64,000 bases of DNA, from assembly GCA_018873225.1 (NCBI GenBank), contig JAEILZ010000002.1:1240001-1304000 (forward strand), written 5' to 3'. Within the stretch, counting starts at the first letter, position 1; every line of letters begins with the position of its first letter. Position numbers and translations under genes: made by a program. The notes under the pieces were generated by a model. It was not told where the DNA came from, did no database searches, and saw only the letters and a list, made by a program, of their open reading frames with translations. Shown one piece after another: positions 11,339 to 23,457 of this stretch. The stretch comes from [Phialemoniopsis] sp. UDSM-2020. Its lineage: Eukaryota > Ascomycota > Sordariomycetes > Thyridiales > Thyridiaceae.

Positions 11339-12093
11339 ACTAGTCTCGATATGAGTGAGCGTTTCGGTGGGCAACCTGTTGCGGAGTTTGTGAAGTGATG
11401 AGGGGAGGCACCAAGGTTGGGTATGGCGGTTGAGAGGTGGGCATGGGGGCAGGCGGGCCAAGTTGTAGTCAACGCGGGAGTCGACGATGGAGGGATGGCT
11501 TTTTGTTTTTAACGAGATATGACGGAGGCTTTACATACGAACTCCTTCCATGTTTCTCTCCTTTCCTTCTCGGATCAAATACATATGTAAAGACACGGGC
11601 TCAGGCGCATGAACAAGGAGGTTTATCAGGGAAAGTGGTCCCTTTTCTCCTATTCCTTTGGTGTGTTTAGAGGCGAGGATTTAGCTTTTGCAGCTTAGGT
11701 TCTTCCCGGTCTCAGTAACGAAATGCAAGATACCCTGCTCTCATTACGAATAAGTTCGCTGTTCACCCAACAAAAGGGGCTTGTGCAAGTGACAACATCT
11801 CTGAGAAGCGCTTCACAACTTCAAGCCATCGTAACAGCTATATTGTCTTTCTCATTCACACATTTCAAGGCTGGCAACTGCCCAGCCCCTATCTCTACTA
11901 CCAACTCTACTGAACCCACACTTTATTTTATATCATGGAACCTTTCCCCTGACCCCAACACCCACCCGAATCATCGCAAGTCCCTCCACGGGAAGCCATC
12001 ATTCGCGTCGTGACCGCCCTTGCGCTCCGTAGCGGTATACCCTCCCCAGCTACTTGCGCTGCCACTGCTGCCGCTGCTCCCCTCTACTCTACT
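11339..12093. other. Convergent intergenic region (cho1 / ThrRS 3' ends)
   Basis: About 755 bp holding two facing 3' ends. No coding potential or notable repeat seen. Confidence 0.6.
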
Positions 12094-14758
12094 CTATGAC
12101 GAAGCCGGGGTGGCGGCGGGCGCGGCCTTCTTGGCGGCCGGGAAGGGGTTGTAGTTGCCCTTGTCGTCGCGCAGTTTGCACAGCTTCTCGACGGCGACGT
12201 CGAGGGCGATGGGCTGGCCGCGGTCCTGGGTCTCCTGGTCGTCGCGGTTGCGCACGTTGACCTGCTTGTTCTCCATCTCCTCGTTTCCGACGACTGAAAA
12301 GGGTCCAAAGAGTCAGCTTATTGTTACTATGGGGGAACAGGGATACCAGTGAGACCAGAAAAGGGGGAAGTACGTACCCATGATGAAGTTGTACTGCGCC
12401 AGCTGGCCGGTACGGATCTTCTTCTGCAGGGTGTTGCCGCTCAGGTCAATGTCGCAGAACATGCGCGCCTTCTTGAAGCGCGCGGCGACCTGCTCGGCGT
12501 AGTCGAAGAAGCCCTTGCCGACGGGCACGACCAGAATCTGGCGCGGCGACAGCCACAGGGGCCACTTGCCGGCAAAGTGCTCAATCAGGATGGCAGTGAA
12601 GCGCTCGATGGAGCCAGCCATGGCACGGTGAATCATGACAGGGCGGGCGCAGCCCGGCGACACCTTCTTGACCACGCGCTGGGCCTCCTTCTTGTCCTTA
12701 CCCTCAGCGCCGGCAGCCTCTTCAGCCGCCACGGGCGTGGGCTGGGCCTCGGGGGCGGTGGCAGCCTCCTCCTTCTCGGCCTGGATCTTTTCGGTGCCCT
12801 CGGCAGTCATGTACTCGAGGCCAAAGTTCTGGGGCTGCATGAAGTCGAGCTGGATGGTGGCGCACTGCCACTCACGGTTCAGGCAGTCCATGATGGCGAT
12901 ATCAATCTTCGGGCCGTAGAAGGCACCGTCGCCCTCGTTGAGCTCCCATGGGACACCTCCCTCAGTCTTGGAGAACTCGTCTAGAGATTGTCGCAGGAGA
13001 TCCTCTGCCCGGTCCCAGGTAGAGATCTCACCCATAAACTTCTCCGGGCGGGTCGACAGGCGGAGCTTGAAGGTCAGGCCGAGAAGACCGTAGACCTCAC
13101 GCATGAAGTCAAAGAGGTCGTCCATCTCCTCCTTGATCTGGTCCTCACGGCAGAAGATGTGTGCATCATCCTGCTGGAAGCGGCGCACGCGGGTAAGACC
13201 TGACAGGGCGCCGGAAGCCTCGTTACGATGAAGGACACCGAAGTCAGCAACCCGCCATGGCAACTCGCGGTGACTGCGCTCACGGTGAGCAAACATGAGG
13301 GCGTGGCTGGGGCAGTTCATGGGCTTGAGAGCAAAGTTCTCCTTGTCAACATCAATAATGAACATGTCATCCTTGTAATGTTGCCAGTGACCACTCTGTT
13401 TCCATAGGGAAGCGTTGAACATGTTGGGGGCTATGATATCCGTCAGATTGTGATCGTGGAAAACTTTATTAACGGGGAGGGGGCTTACTCAAGACCTCCT
13501 GGTAGCCACGCTTCCAGTATTGATCCCTCAGGTAGTCGAGGAGAGTGTTGTAGATACGGGTCTATATCAGTAATGCGTGAGTATGGATCATGAAGCCAGT
13601 GTTCTCTAGGCAGACTGGGGAGTTCTTACACCGTGCGGCAACCAGAAAGCCGATCCAGGAGACCACTCGTGGAAAAAGAACAGCTCTTGGTCTTTGCCAA
13701 GCTTGCGGTGATCGCGCTTGGCAGCCTCCTCAAGGAACTTCTTGTGAGCAGCCATCAGCTTCTTGTCGGGGAAACTGATACCGTAGATGCGCTGGAGAGA
13801 GTCATTATCCTTGTTGCCCAGGAAGTAACTGGCCGAGTTCTTCTCAATAGCGAACGCCTCGATCCTGCTAGTGTCGACGACGTGGGGTCCGCGGCAAAGA
13901 TCGATAAGGGGGCCCTGTCGGTAGACCGTGGTGAAAGTGCCGTCGGGGATCTTGTCCTTGATGATGTGCTGCTTGTACTTGTTGTACTTGAACATCTCAA
14001 GGAGGTCATCCTTGGACATCTCGAGTCTCTGGAACTTCTCCTTGGCCTTGATACTCTTGCCAACAATGGTCTCTAGCGGCTTCCAATCGAGGGTCTGAAC
14101 GGCCTTTCCTTCGGGTAGTGCCATCCTGCAGAGTGTCAGTCGAGATCAATATGCGACGTTACCGGCATAGCTAGTTGCATTGAGCTTACTCGTAATAGAA
14201 ACCGTTCTCGATAGGGGGGCCGATGCAGAGGGAGCAACCAAACCGACGCTCGCAAGCCTCGCCAAGAATATGCGCAGACGAGTGCCAGTAGACCATCTTG
14301 CCCTGCTCGTGGTTGAAGTCGAGGAGCTCGAGCTTGCAGCTCTGCTCCAGAGGGCGCTCGAGATCCCACAGCTGCTCGCCGTCTAGCCTTGCGACAACAG
14401 TGCGCTTGTATAGAGAGTTGGAGATGCCCCTGGCGATCTCTCCGGGGGTGGTCTCAAAGGAGGTGCCCTGCTTGATGGTGCCATCAGGCATGGTGATGGT
14501 GATGGGCTCGCGGGGCTTCTGAGCCTGGGCCTCATCTTGCTTTTGCTTGAGGCGGTCGAAGATGTCGATTCTGTCCTGGATGTAGGAGGGCCAAGGGTTC
14601 ATCTCGACGGGGCCAGCATCGGCGACTTCAGTGCCGGCGGCGGCGGCCTTCTTGTTCTTCTTTTCGCCCTTGGGCTTACCGGCCTTGCCCTCGCCGCCGA
14701 GGGCGACTTTCTTGACGCCCTCGGTGACCGATTCGACGGCCTTTTTAGCGGACTCCAT
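12094..14758 (-). CDS. ths1: Threonine-tRNA ligase (cytosolic threonyl-tRNA synthetase)
   Basis: Predicted 796 aa in five exons: 14758-14190, 14125-13630, 13561-13489, 13430-12378, 12293-12094. It charges tRNA-Thr with threonine. In order: a Lys/Ala-rich basic N-terminus, a TGS domain (about 85-150), the editing/SAD domain with HSSAH at 159-163, the class II catalytic core, and an anticodon-binding domain near the C-terminus. The catalytic zinc ligands appear intact: C418 in MNCPSH, H470 in QDDAHIF, H647 in PVMIHRA. Motif 2 ([10 protein letters not shown]) is clear. An Ala/Glu/Lys-rich insert of about 47 residues (593-639; bases 12652-12792) sits just before the H647 segment. The C-terminus ends in a short Ala/Pro/Ser tail. 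The start at 14758 gives the normal TGS context; the frame is open upstream to 14833 but has no ATG. A TGAGTCA site lies about 115 bp upstream. Confidence 0.95.
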
Positions 14759-15662
14759 GGTGTACAAGTCTGCGATCGGGGTTCTTCTGGATTTGGAGAT
14801 TAGCAGGTTAGCGCATTGGGTCGAAATGAACAAGGCAAGTGATTATAATGCCCCGGGGGAGAAGAGAGTCCGTGAGTCAAACGGTGTTGGGCGGTGTGAC
14901 TGACCTTTTTGCGGTGGTGGTATATTGAAACAGCCCCGCGAATCAAAGGTGAGCAAGGGAACTTTAGATGTGTGCAGTGCAACAAAAGTGCCCCGCGATA
15001 TTGATTAACCCAGGCTGGCCTGGCCCTGGTCAGAATGCTTGTTATCAAGAAGTACAGGGGTTTTTCCGCTCCGTCTCAGGTCAAAGGGCGGAGAAACGGC
15101 AGCTGAGAGTGCGCTAAGATACAGTCGATCCAAGTATCCTATCAAGCACACGAGGTTGTCGTGCTTTGTTCGTCGAGTCTTCGATGTATCTCACGATTAT
15201 GAGAATCAATTGGCTGGCTCAACATCATGGCCTCATGAAGCTATCCTTCCTCTCGTTCTTGATGATATTTCTAGTTGTTTTTATGTAAGAAAAGGTAGCC
15301 CAGGTACACACGGGTCATTATTTCGTAGCGGGGATCCCTGCTGGCAGACGCTGTATCTTAGCGCGCATTGCTATGGACTGCTTAAGCTTACTCCCCCGTC
15401 ATTGGGGACGACGGACAGTGACGGTGACCCCTCAGTCGGCGTAGGAAGTAGCTGTCAAGCATTCACAGTCCTTTATCAAAAACGGCACCTGAAAAGGGCA
15501 CGAGAGTGGTCGTGGTTTCCCTCAAACCGTTCCAAACTCGAAAGTGCTCACTCTCTACCATATTTCATCTTCATGAAGTGTCACATTGACTCCTTGAATC
15601 CTTGAAATCCCCTTATTCCGGCATCTTGAGAGGCGGCGGTCCCACAGAGACCGCCTTAAAAG
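14759..15662. other. Divergent promoter region, ThrRS / FBXO21-like
   Basis: About 0.9 kb shared by two outward-facing genes. It carries TGAGTCA at 14873-14879. No coding potential recognised. Confidence 0.6.
14873..14879. promoter_or_regulatory. TGAGTCA, Gcn4/CPC1-type site before ThrRS
   Basis: An exact TGA(G/C)TCA palindromic AP-1/Gcn4 box, 115 bp upstream of the predicted ThrRS start. Gcn4 in yeast and CPC1/CpcA in filamentous fungi activate amino-acid biosynthesis and many aminoacyl-tRNA synthetase genes through this sequence. Use in vivo is inferred. Confidence 0.5.
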
Positions 15663-17757
15663 ATGCCGTCTCTTCATAACATCCCCGACGAGCTGATCCG
15701 CCATGTCTTCCTCTACGTCCCTCCCGAAGACAACTTCAATGCCATTCAGACCCTATCTCACCACCTTCATAGACTCGCCAACGAGTCTCTGCTTTGGCGC
15801 CACTACTGCCGCATCTCGTATAAGCACTGGGCCCCGGAGCACGACTTGCAGCGGAAGCTAGCTTCCCGAGCTTCAGATGTCGACTGGAAGAGACTGTGGC
15901 TTCGCCGGCGACACGACGCCGACCGTGTCGCTCATCTCTTAGACCAGATACTGTCCACTAAGGTTGGACGTCTCTGGAAATTTGGGCAGATATGCCGCCT
16001 CGGTTACGACGCCAAGGACTATCTACTGGAGCAATGCCACGCCGGTGATGATGTCGAGGACGTCCTGGCCAGGAGGTAGGCTCTCTACCAAGTCTTGGCT
16101 GGATGCGTTGAGTAACTGATTCACAGCCCAGATATTATGCCAACACGGCACTCGGAAGCATCCATAGGAGCCTCGCCATCAAGGAGTGGAGCAGATATCA
16201 GTCTGCTCCCGCTACCGTCACCGGCCTCGACCGCGCCCTCGGCGCATTCGACATGTTCGTCCTGCACGACCAACCAGGAGACATGGATGATGTATGTGAC
16301 ACTGCATGCTCGAATCCATAGTGGTCCTACTGACATCGCCGCTCCAGACCCAAAGTCTACTCGACGACTATGCAGCCCAATTCCGCAGTGAGCATCCAGG
16401 CCTCGACGAGCTGAGCGTCCGTGACAAGGCACTTGCTCTCCTACGCTGGGTCCGATCCAAGAATCTTACGGGCATGGATATGCCTGAGCAAAACTATCGT
16501 AACATGAGAAACTGCCTCATTGGCCACGCACTAACTGACGAGTCGCACCCGTCGTTACCCATCATTTCTAGCGCCATCTACTGTTGCCTCGCACAACGCC
16601 TGGAAATGAGTGCCGCATGCTGTGCCTTCCCCAGTCATGTGCACGCAGCCGTGTTTGCGCCCCCAGACGCAACCCTCGATGGCAAGCCCGTGCAGCCGAG
16701 TAGCGAAGACTACTCACGGGTCGAGCGCATGTTTCTAGACCCGTACGGATCCGATGAGGAAGTCACCATCGAAGAACTACGGGATAAGTTGTCCGAGTTC
16801 GGCTGGACTGCCCTCGGCGGGACGGACGTCTTCCTCCGGCCCTCGCCCACCAGCGCCATCGTCCAGCGCACCGCCCAGAACATCAAGGCCAGCTGGACCC
16901 GCGCCCACGAGATCCCGCAGTCGCTCCCCGCCGCCGTCGAGCTCAAGCGTCTGCGCGCCGGCGACCCGGAGCTCAACCACGACGCCATGCTCTACGCCGC
17001 CATGTGGGCCGGCATCTTCATGACGCCGACGTCGAGCGCCCACTGGGACGACACGCTGGCCGGCTTCCTGAGCCGCTTCGCCTCGCACTTCAGCGAGGAC
17101 GCCTGGATCGTCGAGGAGCACCTGCTGCCGCTGTACAACGCCTTTGTCGCCGCCCACCCGGGCGGCATGAACCGCTTCGGCTGGGACAACGTCAGCGCCA
17201 CCATCGGCATGGTGCGCAACCTCGACGCCCGCCAGCCCCAGGTCAGCCGCCGCTACACCCAGGACATCATCGACCAGGTCAAGTACCGCATCGGCCAGGT
17301 GTTCCGCCACCGCCGCTACGACTACATGGGCATCATCAACGGCTGGGCGCCCAACGACGCCGACGGCCTGCCTCAGCCGCACAGCGTCAACACCGAGGAT
17401 GTGCTGGAGACGGGACCGCCGGTGCTCAACGGCGGTGGGGCGGCGGTCGCGGTGAGCGCCTCTGGATCGGCGGCGACGCCGACGCCGAGGTACAGGAAGC
17501 AGACCTTTTATACGTGCCTGTAAGTTTTTGACAGGAGAAGGTGTTCTATAGGAAAGAGGTAACTAATGTTTTCGAGCCGCGACAGACGCGCCACCGAGGA
17601 CCGCCACGTGGTGGCCCAGGATAACGTCGAGATCATCACGGACCCCGAGGAGATCCCGCCCGAGTTGTTCTACGTGGCGGGCAAGTTCTTCAAGAGGTTC
17701 GACAGGGAGACCTGCACATTTGTGTCCAACATCAAGGAGTTTTACCCTGATGACTGA
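15663..17757 (+). CDS. FBXO21-like protein: F-box, SirB1 transglutaminase-like, YccV/HspQ domains
   Basis: Predicted 638 aa in four exons: 15663-16075, 16132-16291, 16348-17519, 17586-17757. Residues about 4-50 are an F-box (IPDELIRHVFLYVPPED, LANESLLWRHYC), the Skp1-binding part of an SCF ubiquitin ligase. Residues about 215-300 resemble the SirB1/Transglut_core2 fold (ALALLRWVRSKNL, LPIISSAIYCCLAQRLEM). From about residue 502 a YccV (hemimethylated-DNA-binding/HspQ-like) domain runs to the C-terminus (KYRIGQVFRHRRYDYMGIIN, then DRHVVAQDN and FKRFDRETC), interrupted by a Gly/Ala/Ser-rich loop. This F-box/SirB1/YccV order is that of vertebrate FBXO21 and its fungal relatives, which act as substrate receptors. 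The substrate here is unknown. The last intron is required: reading through the donor at 17520 stops at once and removes the conserved end of YccV. Exon 2 uses the second AG of its acceptor region. Confidence 0.88.
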
Positions 17758-18199
17758 AAGGGGGTTTGAAAGGGAGAAGGGGAAAACGGGGTCGATGCCC
17801 TGTGGGAGAGCCAGAGGAAGAGCAAGTGTTTGAGAATCATGACCAGAAACACCGTCAGCGATATGTTTGCTTTTATAAGTTCATACAAGATACCCTCTAG
17901 ACTTGCTGGTGGCGGTAATACAAAGAAAAGTAATCTGCCCATTCTAGTAACTCAAACATGAACAAACACGCATCACGACTATATTCACTTGTCGTACTGG
18001 AGATCGTGAGCCTAGGCTTTGCGACAAATATGCTTCAATGAGAACTATCTCGTACACGCTAGCACTTTTACCAGAGGCTCGTAAGCCTCCTAGAGAAGTC
18101 TGATCGCTTTCTCCCCTGCCACATCCCACAGTCTACCATGCTCTCTCGCTAGAAATGTCTCTCGCAATAACTCCTCCCGTTCCTTGATAGACAGAAGGA
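17758..18199. other. Convergent intergenic region
   Basis: 442 bp between two facing 3' ends. Nothing further seen. Confidence 0.6.
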
Positions 18200-20603
18200 T
18201 CACTCATCGTCGCTATCCTCCTCCTCCTCGTCATCGTCATCCTCATCATCATCGTCATCGCTCTCCTCCTGGAGATAATCGACCAGCGTCTTACACCGCG
18301 CCCTGACGACCTCCATCCCCTCGCCCTCGACGGCCCGCGCGTCGTCCCACCAGCCCAGGATACCTTCCTCCTCGAGTACGTCGAGACTGAAGAGCTGCTG
18401 CAGCATAGCCGAGAGCAGCGCGCCCGCCCTCGCCACCGGTAGCGCCTGGCCCTTAGCCGTGCCCAGCCCGGCAAGCGCGCGCTGCAGCGCGAGCGCCATC
18501 TCGACCTGGTCGGGAACGCCGCCGCCGACGCCGACCTCGCCGAGGAACTTGGCGGCGCCCTTCTTGCCGCGGATGGCGCGGTCGGCGGCCTTTGTCGGCT
18601 CGAGCCCGCCATTCTCGGGCTCGAGGAGCTCCGCGGCGCGGCGCGCGAAAGCGGCGGCGATGGCGCGGCGCATGACGGCGTTGGAGGCGTCGTTGGCAAG
18701 GCGCAGGCCCATGAACTCGAGCTTGGCCGAGTCGAAGTCGCCGACATCGTCGCGCAGGGCATCGAGCAGGCTGTGCACGGCCTCGGCGTGAAAGTTGCCC
18801 GCCGCGGCGGCGGCTTTGGCGGCGGCTGAGTCGTCCGAGGCGAACGAAGACAGGCGGGAGCGTGAGGTGGCGTCGGCGTTGAGGAGGCTGTTGACCTGCG
18901 AATTGACCTCGTCATCCTCGTCGTCCGAGACGGCCGAGTTGAACGTGGAGATGGAAGACTGGGAGAGGTCGAGGCCCTCGAGGGAGTAGATGAATGACTT
19001 TTGGATGCGCTCGGGGTCACGCTCATCCTCGTCCTCATCATCAGAGTCGACGTAAGCAGAGCCCTTGCCCTCGGCACCGAGAAGTGACGTGTCGTTGTTA
19101 GCAGGACTGAGATCAGAGGTGTAGAGCGAGAGTTTGCTCGCTTCTGGTAGTGATATGCCGTTGCCGACATGGACGGAAAAGGAGATCAGCGATCCCTCGG
19201 GAACGGTGCATCCTTTGCCTATCGTAGCGGAGTTAGCCACTATGGAGTGGCAGATCGTAGTGTCGTCCTCGATGGTCACATCGTCCCAGATGAAGCTGTC
19301 CTGGATGGTGACGTTATTGCCGATATGGCACCGTCTGCCGATGACGCTATTTGAGACTTTGCTGCCGCTGCCCACGTTTGTCCTCAGGCCAATCATCGAC
19401 GACTGGATGTCGGAGTTGGCTTGCAGCACCACACCCTTCTCCAGGTACAGGCCCCTCCTCACCATCTTGTAGGAATGGCCCGACACCAAGTTCGCATCCG
19501 GAACTATTGGGTAGACCCAGCGGCCCATGATGTCCTGGCTGATCGCCTCATACATCTGTAAGCTGCTAGCGCGAGCAGCATAGCCCTCGTCGACGATCTC
19601 GGTGTGAATCATCTTCCCGTTCAGCTCGTAGTCCTTCAAGATGTTATGCAAGAAGTTTTTCCTCGGCAGCTCGAAATCGAAGCTCTCGGACCAGAGGGCA
19701 AGCACGTCTGGCGTACAGATATCAATGCCGCAGTCGATCAGGTCGCTCCGGACATCGATCACTGCACTCTCGAGTATCGTAGGGTCGAGATTCATGTAGT
19801 GATCAGTATCGACAGGGCTGATCTCCTCGTAGTGCAGGCACCTTCCCGTGTTTCCGTCGACAACGAAGACGGGCTGTATGCCCTTGGTCTTTGTCCTGTG
19901 GCTCTCATTGCCACCCTCTCGCAGTACCATGGTCATTATTGCGTCCCTGTTGGCCTCCTTGCGCGCCTTGTGCTTGGCTAGTATCTGATCCAGGGGAACG
20001 GTCGCAACCAAGTCGCCGTGTACGAGGACGAAGTCGCCGGCAATCAGGCCGCGCTTATCGAGGTCGCGCAGGAAGTCGCCGGCCGAGGTAGCGTCTGAAA
20101 CCCGGATGAACTCGAGGGATGTGAAGGGTGTTGTCCTACTCGTGGGGCTCCATCGCGGGGACTCTGAGATGTATGATTCAACTTGATCGGTGAATGCGCC
20201 GCAGTATATGAAGACCTCCTGTACACCGTTCATAGCCAGGTACTCGAGGGTGTACTCGATGAGTGGGGTGTTTGCCAGGGGAAGAAGACACTAGCAAAGT
20301 TCATCAGCTATTTTGCTCGCCTGCTAGCTATTTGGCGAGGACTCAATATCTTACTCGTGGCTTCTCGAGGCTGAAGGGTACAAATCTGCTTTGAAACGAG
20401 TCGGCCAGGATCTAGTGAGCGCGACAGTTAGTACGGCCTTCTCGCATAGACGGCAAGCTGCAGGAGAGCAAGCAGCAGTATATGAGATGACATACTACAG
20501 CCTGCAGAGCCTCCTCGCCTTTCTCCTCGGCAGCGCCGCCTTTGCCAGGCTTCTTGCCCTTGCCGGCACCCCCACCGGACTTTGCACCCTTGTTCTGTGA
20601 CAT
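18200..20603 (-). CDS. gcd6: Translation initiation factor eIF2B, epsilon subunit
   Basis: Predicted 751 aa in three exons: 20603-20496, 20411-20355, 20290-18200. This is the catalytic subunit of the GDP-GTP exchange factor for eIF2, the target of eIF2-alpha phosphorylation in general amino-acid control. Residues about 33-270 form the nucleotidyltransferase-like domain, starting AVILADSFQSRF then CLLPLANTPLIEY, a family hallmark that is split over all three exons. A left-handed beta-helix of hexapeptide repeats follows at about 360-450 (VIGRRCHIGNNVTIQDSF, ANSATIGKGCTV). An acidic linker and an Ala-rich stretch lead to the C-terminal W2/HEAT domain (about 560-735) with the aromatic/acidic end GILGWWDDAR, which is the catalytic segment. 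The protein ends in a run of Asp/Glu with some Ser, longer than I expect for the family. The N-terminal 30 residues are Gly/Lys-rich. Confidence 0.95.
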
Positions 20604-23457
20604 AGGGAGCGGAATCTCTTGTCTTGGTGCTTCTTGTTGTGCTCTAGTCTCTGTTCTATGCGATGTGAATCTGTTCAAATGACTGTATTTGTGAGGTTAG
20701 GCAAGCAGGACGTGTCGAAAGAGCTTCAGGGCTGTTGTTCGTGGATCGATGTTGTCGCTAATTGGTGAGTCAACCAGTGTCGCATCCAAAGCCTCGTCGT
20801 CTAAACAAAAAATTATGGCCATAGCGGGGTATCAGCTAAGCTTCGAATGTTCCCTGGACCGAGACTGGACAATGCGGTAGCAGCGAGCCACTAGCGCCCA
20901 GTCCTCACAATGGCCAGGAACGAGCCCACTGTAAATTTGGCAAGTTGCCGCTGGTGATTAACCCACCTCGCCCACTAACCCAAAATACAGGCATGCGGCT
21001 CTATTGGAAGCCACAGTGGATTTGAATCTACATGCAGCTGCCAAGAATGCATGTCTTTGAATAAAGGCAAGCGCCTACGACTTCCAATGATACTCTGCCT
21101 CTCAAAGCTTCAGACTACCTAGGTACTACTCACCGGTTTCCTTGCCCCGATGCGCAATTCCCTCGATACATGAAGCTTCTTGGCAACGCGTGTATCTTGA
21201 CAAAACCATGATCTTTCCTGTCAAGAGGACTTTCCCCATCTGCCTTAGCAAGACTAGATGCCTCCAGACCCCAGGCCAGACAAGATAGAGTTCACCTCAT
21301 TCCCGGTTGACACACCCTCACCTCCAAGATAGCGCTCCCTCCATCATCTAGCTACTAGTCTATACCTCCCAGAGGAGAAGAGACAAGAAACCGTTGCAAA
21401 TGCCACGTGAGAAGAGCTGTCTCGACCCGGCATGATGTGCCGTGTCAGGGCAGGGATTCGCTCCTTACCCATGTCTGCCCAAAAGGCTATCCGACCCTGG
21501 GGCGCCGTGGGTTGGTTGGAAAATGACACCTCGACCCCCCGTGACGCGGGGCCTAGAACGTCCATCGAACACCTTGGCTTCCCGTCATTTCGGAGCCGTG
21601 CATCTGCATATCCGCGACACGCAGCTCTGATGTTTGGTCCAGCGTGTCGAGGCGAGGGTGAGACCCTGCAAAACTCTCTCTCTGTACTCCGTATGTGGTC
21701 CGAATCCCCTGTCTACCGGAGTACTTAGTAGAGAAAGTAGCAAGATTGTGCTCAATGATCCTCGTCACATCAGTCGAGCTTGAAGGCAGCAAGACGGTGG
21801 TTTCTGCTACCACAGCACTATTGGTATACATAATTCAATATACTTTTATTGCACCCAGAAAAAGCAAATCAAGTGTGTTTGGCCGTAAAGAGAAGAGGCA
21901 TGTTAAAAGACATCATCAATCTCCTTGAAATGAAAGCCACGAAACCACCCGCTATCCGAAACATCTCACAACGGCGGCACTCAGCATCGTCATTATCCAT
22001 CCGTGTCTGCCGGGCTGGCAGACACCCAGGTCCATTGTACATACGTATGGAGTAAGTAGCAAACAGGGTCCAGGGGTGTTTGTGTGTGTTGTGGTGTGCG
22101 TAAAAAGAGAGAGGAGTGGAAGCTCGTCCGAGAGCTGCAACATCACACCACATCGCCAGGGCCTGGACTGCCATGGACCCTCCACTCGACCCTCCCCCGA
22201 GCCGTTGCAAAATGCTTGGGTTGTAACACCGCCGCCCTCTTTTGCGCCTCTCGGCATGAGCCGTAGGACCGTTTTGCACACAAAAAAGTGTAATGGGCAG
22301 ACTAATAAACAGGGGTTGCTGGTCTCTCCTTGTCTGGTCATTCTTCCTTATTAAACGTGCCACGACCACCACTCTGGTCTCCCTGCAAAACGTCAGATCT
22401 GATGCTTCTCTTGTCTACCATATTTTGGTACAAAAGTGGCAGGCCCAGGACTTGCTGTCAATTGTTCTTTGACAGTTTATCAATGATACTTTAGCCCTTG
22501 TTTGGTTTGCTCAAAAGCTTCCTTCACTTTGTTGGTCCCGAGTATCTTTCCATTTTGTTGCCCTCCAAACACGCGAGCGCTCCACCCCGTCTTCTCGCGG
22601 ATCCTCGACTTACACGTTCACCACCCGTGAATCCATGTGCTCAACTCTTCTCTTCATTTTGACACCGTTCCTTCAGCCTACGATTACTGTTCCCTACAGT
22701 CCTTAGATTCAACGCGATCAAACAGTTGTTCGATTCCTACCCTGGAGACTTTCCCTCGTTCATATATCTTTCTTTTCGTCGCATTTAGTCAAGCCATCAC
22801 GGATGATCGATGTCAATCCATTCTCGAGCGAGCCCAGGTTTCTTTGAAATCATCTCGTCATTCATTTCATCTCCAAGGAGAGGTCGCTTTCTATCAAACC
22901 CCCAAATACTGGCAATATTCCAAGAAATCTGCCGCGTCCCCTGACCTTCTCCATCCTTGAAGCTCAAACAACACACGCACACTGGATCTGCTTTTCTGGC
23001 GCTCCATGCGTCCCCTTCTCACATGTGGTATCATGGATTCCATGGCCCATCCTCCCACTTCCTCTGCGTTCCGTCTAGCAAAAGCATCCAGGTAACAGCA
23101 GTCACGCTGTCCGTCAAATGCGATTTCGTTTCGTGAGGCCATGAGGCCGCCGTGCCAACCCTTCCGACCAACCGACAACGTGCCGATGTCCTATGCCGCG
23201 ACGATTCATAATATACCTCGAGAAAGACAGACGATGCAGGAACCCCCTCAACGCCAAGTATCGACACCCGTGGTCGATACCCGAAATAGCAACAAAATCC
23301 CCCGAAGAAACATGAAAGAAGCTGTCGAATACCGCGTCGAATCGAATCGTCCCAATCTACATTAACCTCCAAACGGGCTGCCGGAGCCTGTAACAATACT
23401 GTTGACATACGATTCGAAACATCTGTCGTACCCGCAATCGTTAAATCGAAAAGGGAA
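20604..23457. other. 2.85-kb gap: eIF2B epsilon promoter and skn7 3' flank
   Basis: Both neighbours are transcribed leftward, so this holds the promoter of the eIF2B epsilon gene and the 3' untranslated region of skn7. No frame resembles a known protein. A GT-rich simple stretch lies near 22078-22100 and a lone ACGCGT at 21186-21191. No tRNA-like B box was found. Confidence 0.5.

Noticed and set aside
12349..12984. Antisense open frame across ThrRS exon 4
   Set aside because: Shadow of the ThrRS coding strand with biased composition.
16777..17382. Antisense frame within the FBXO21-like gene
   Set aside because: Repetitive Val/Ala/Gly/Asp composition, a mirror of a GC-rich coding exon.
18133..19170. 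345-residue Ser/Thr/Arg-rich frame overlapping eIF2B epsilon in another frame
   Set aside because: Low-complexity out-of-frame translation of the eIF2B epsilon C-terminal half, which is clearly the real frame.
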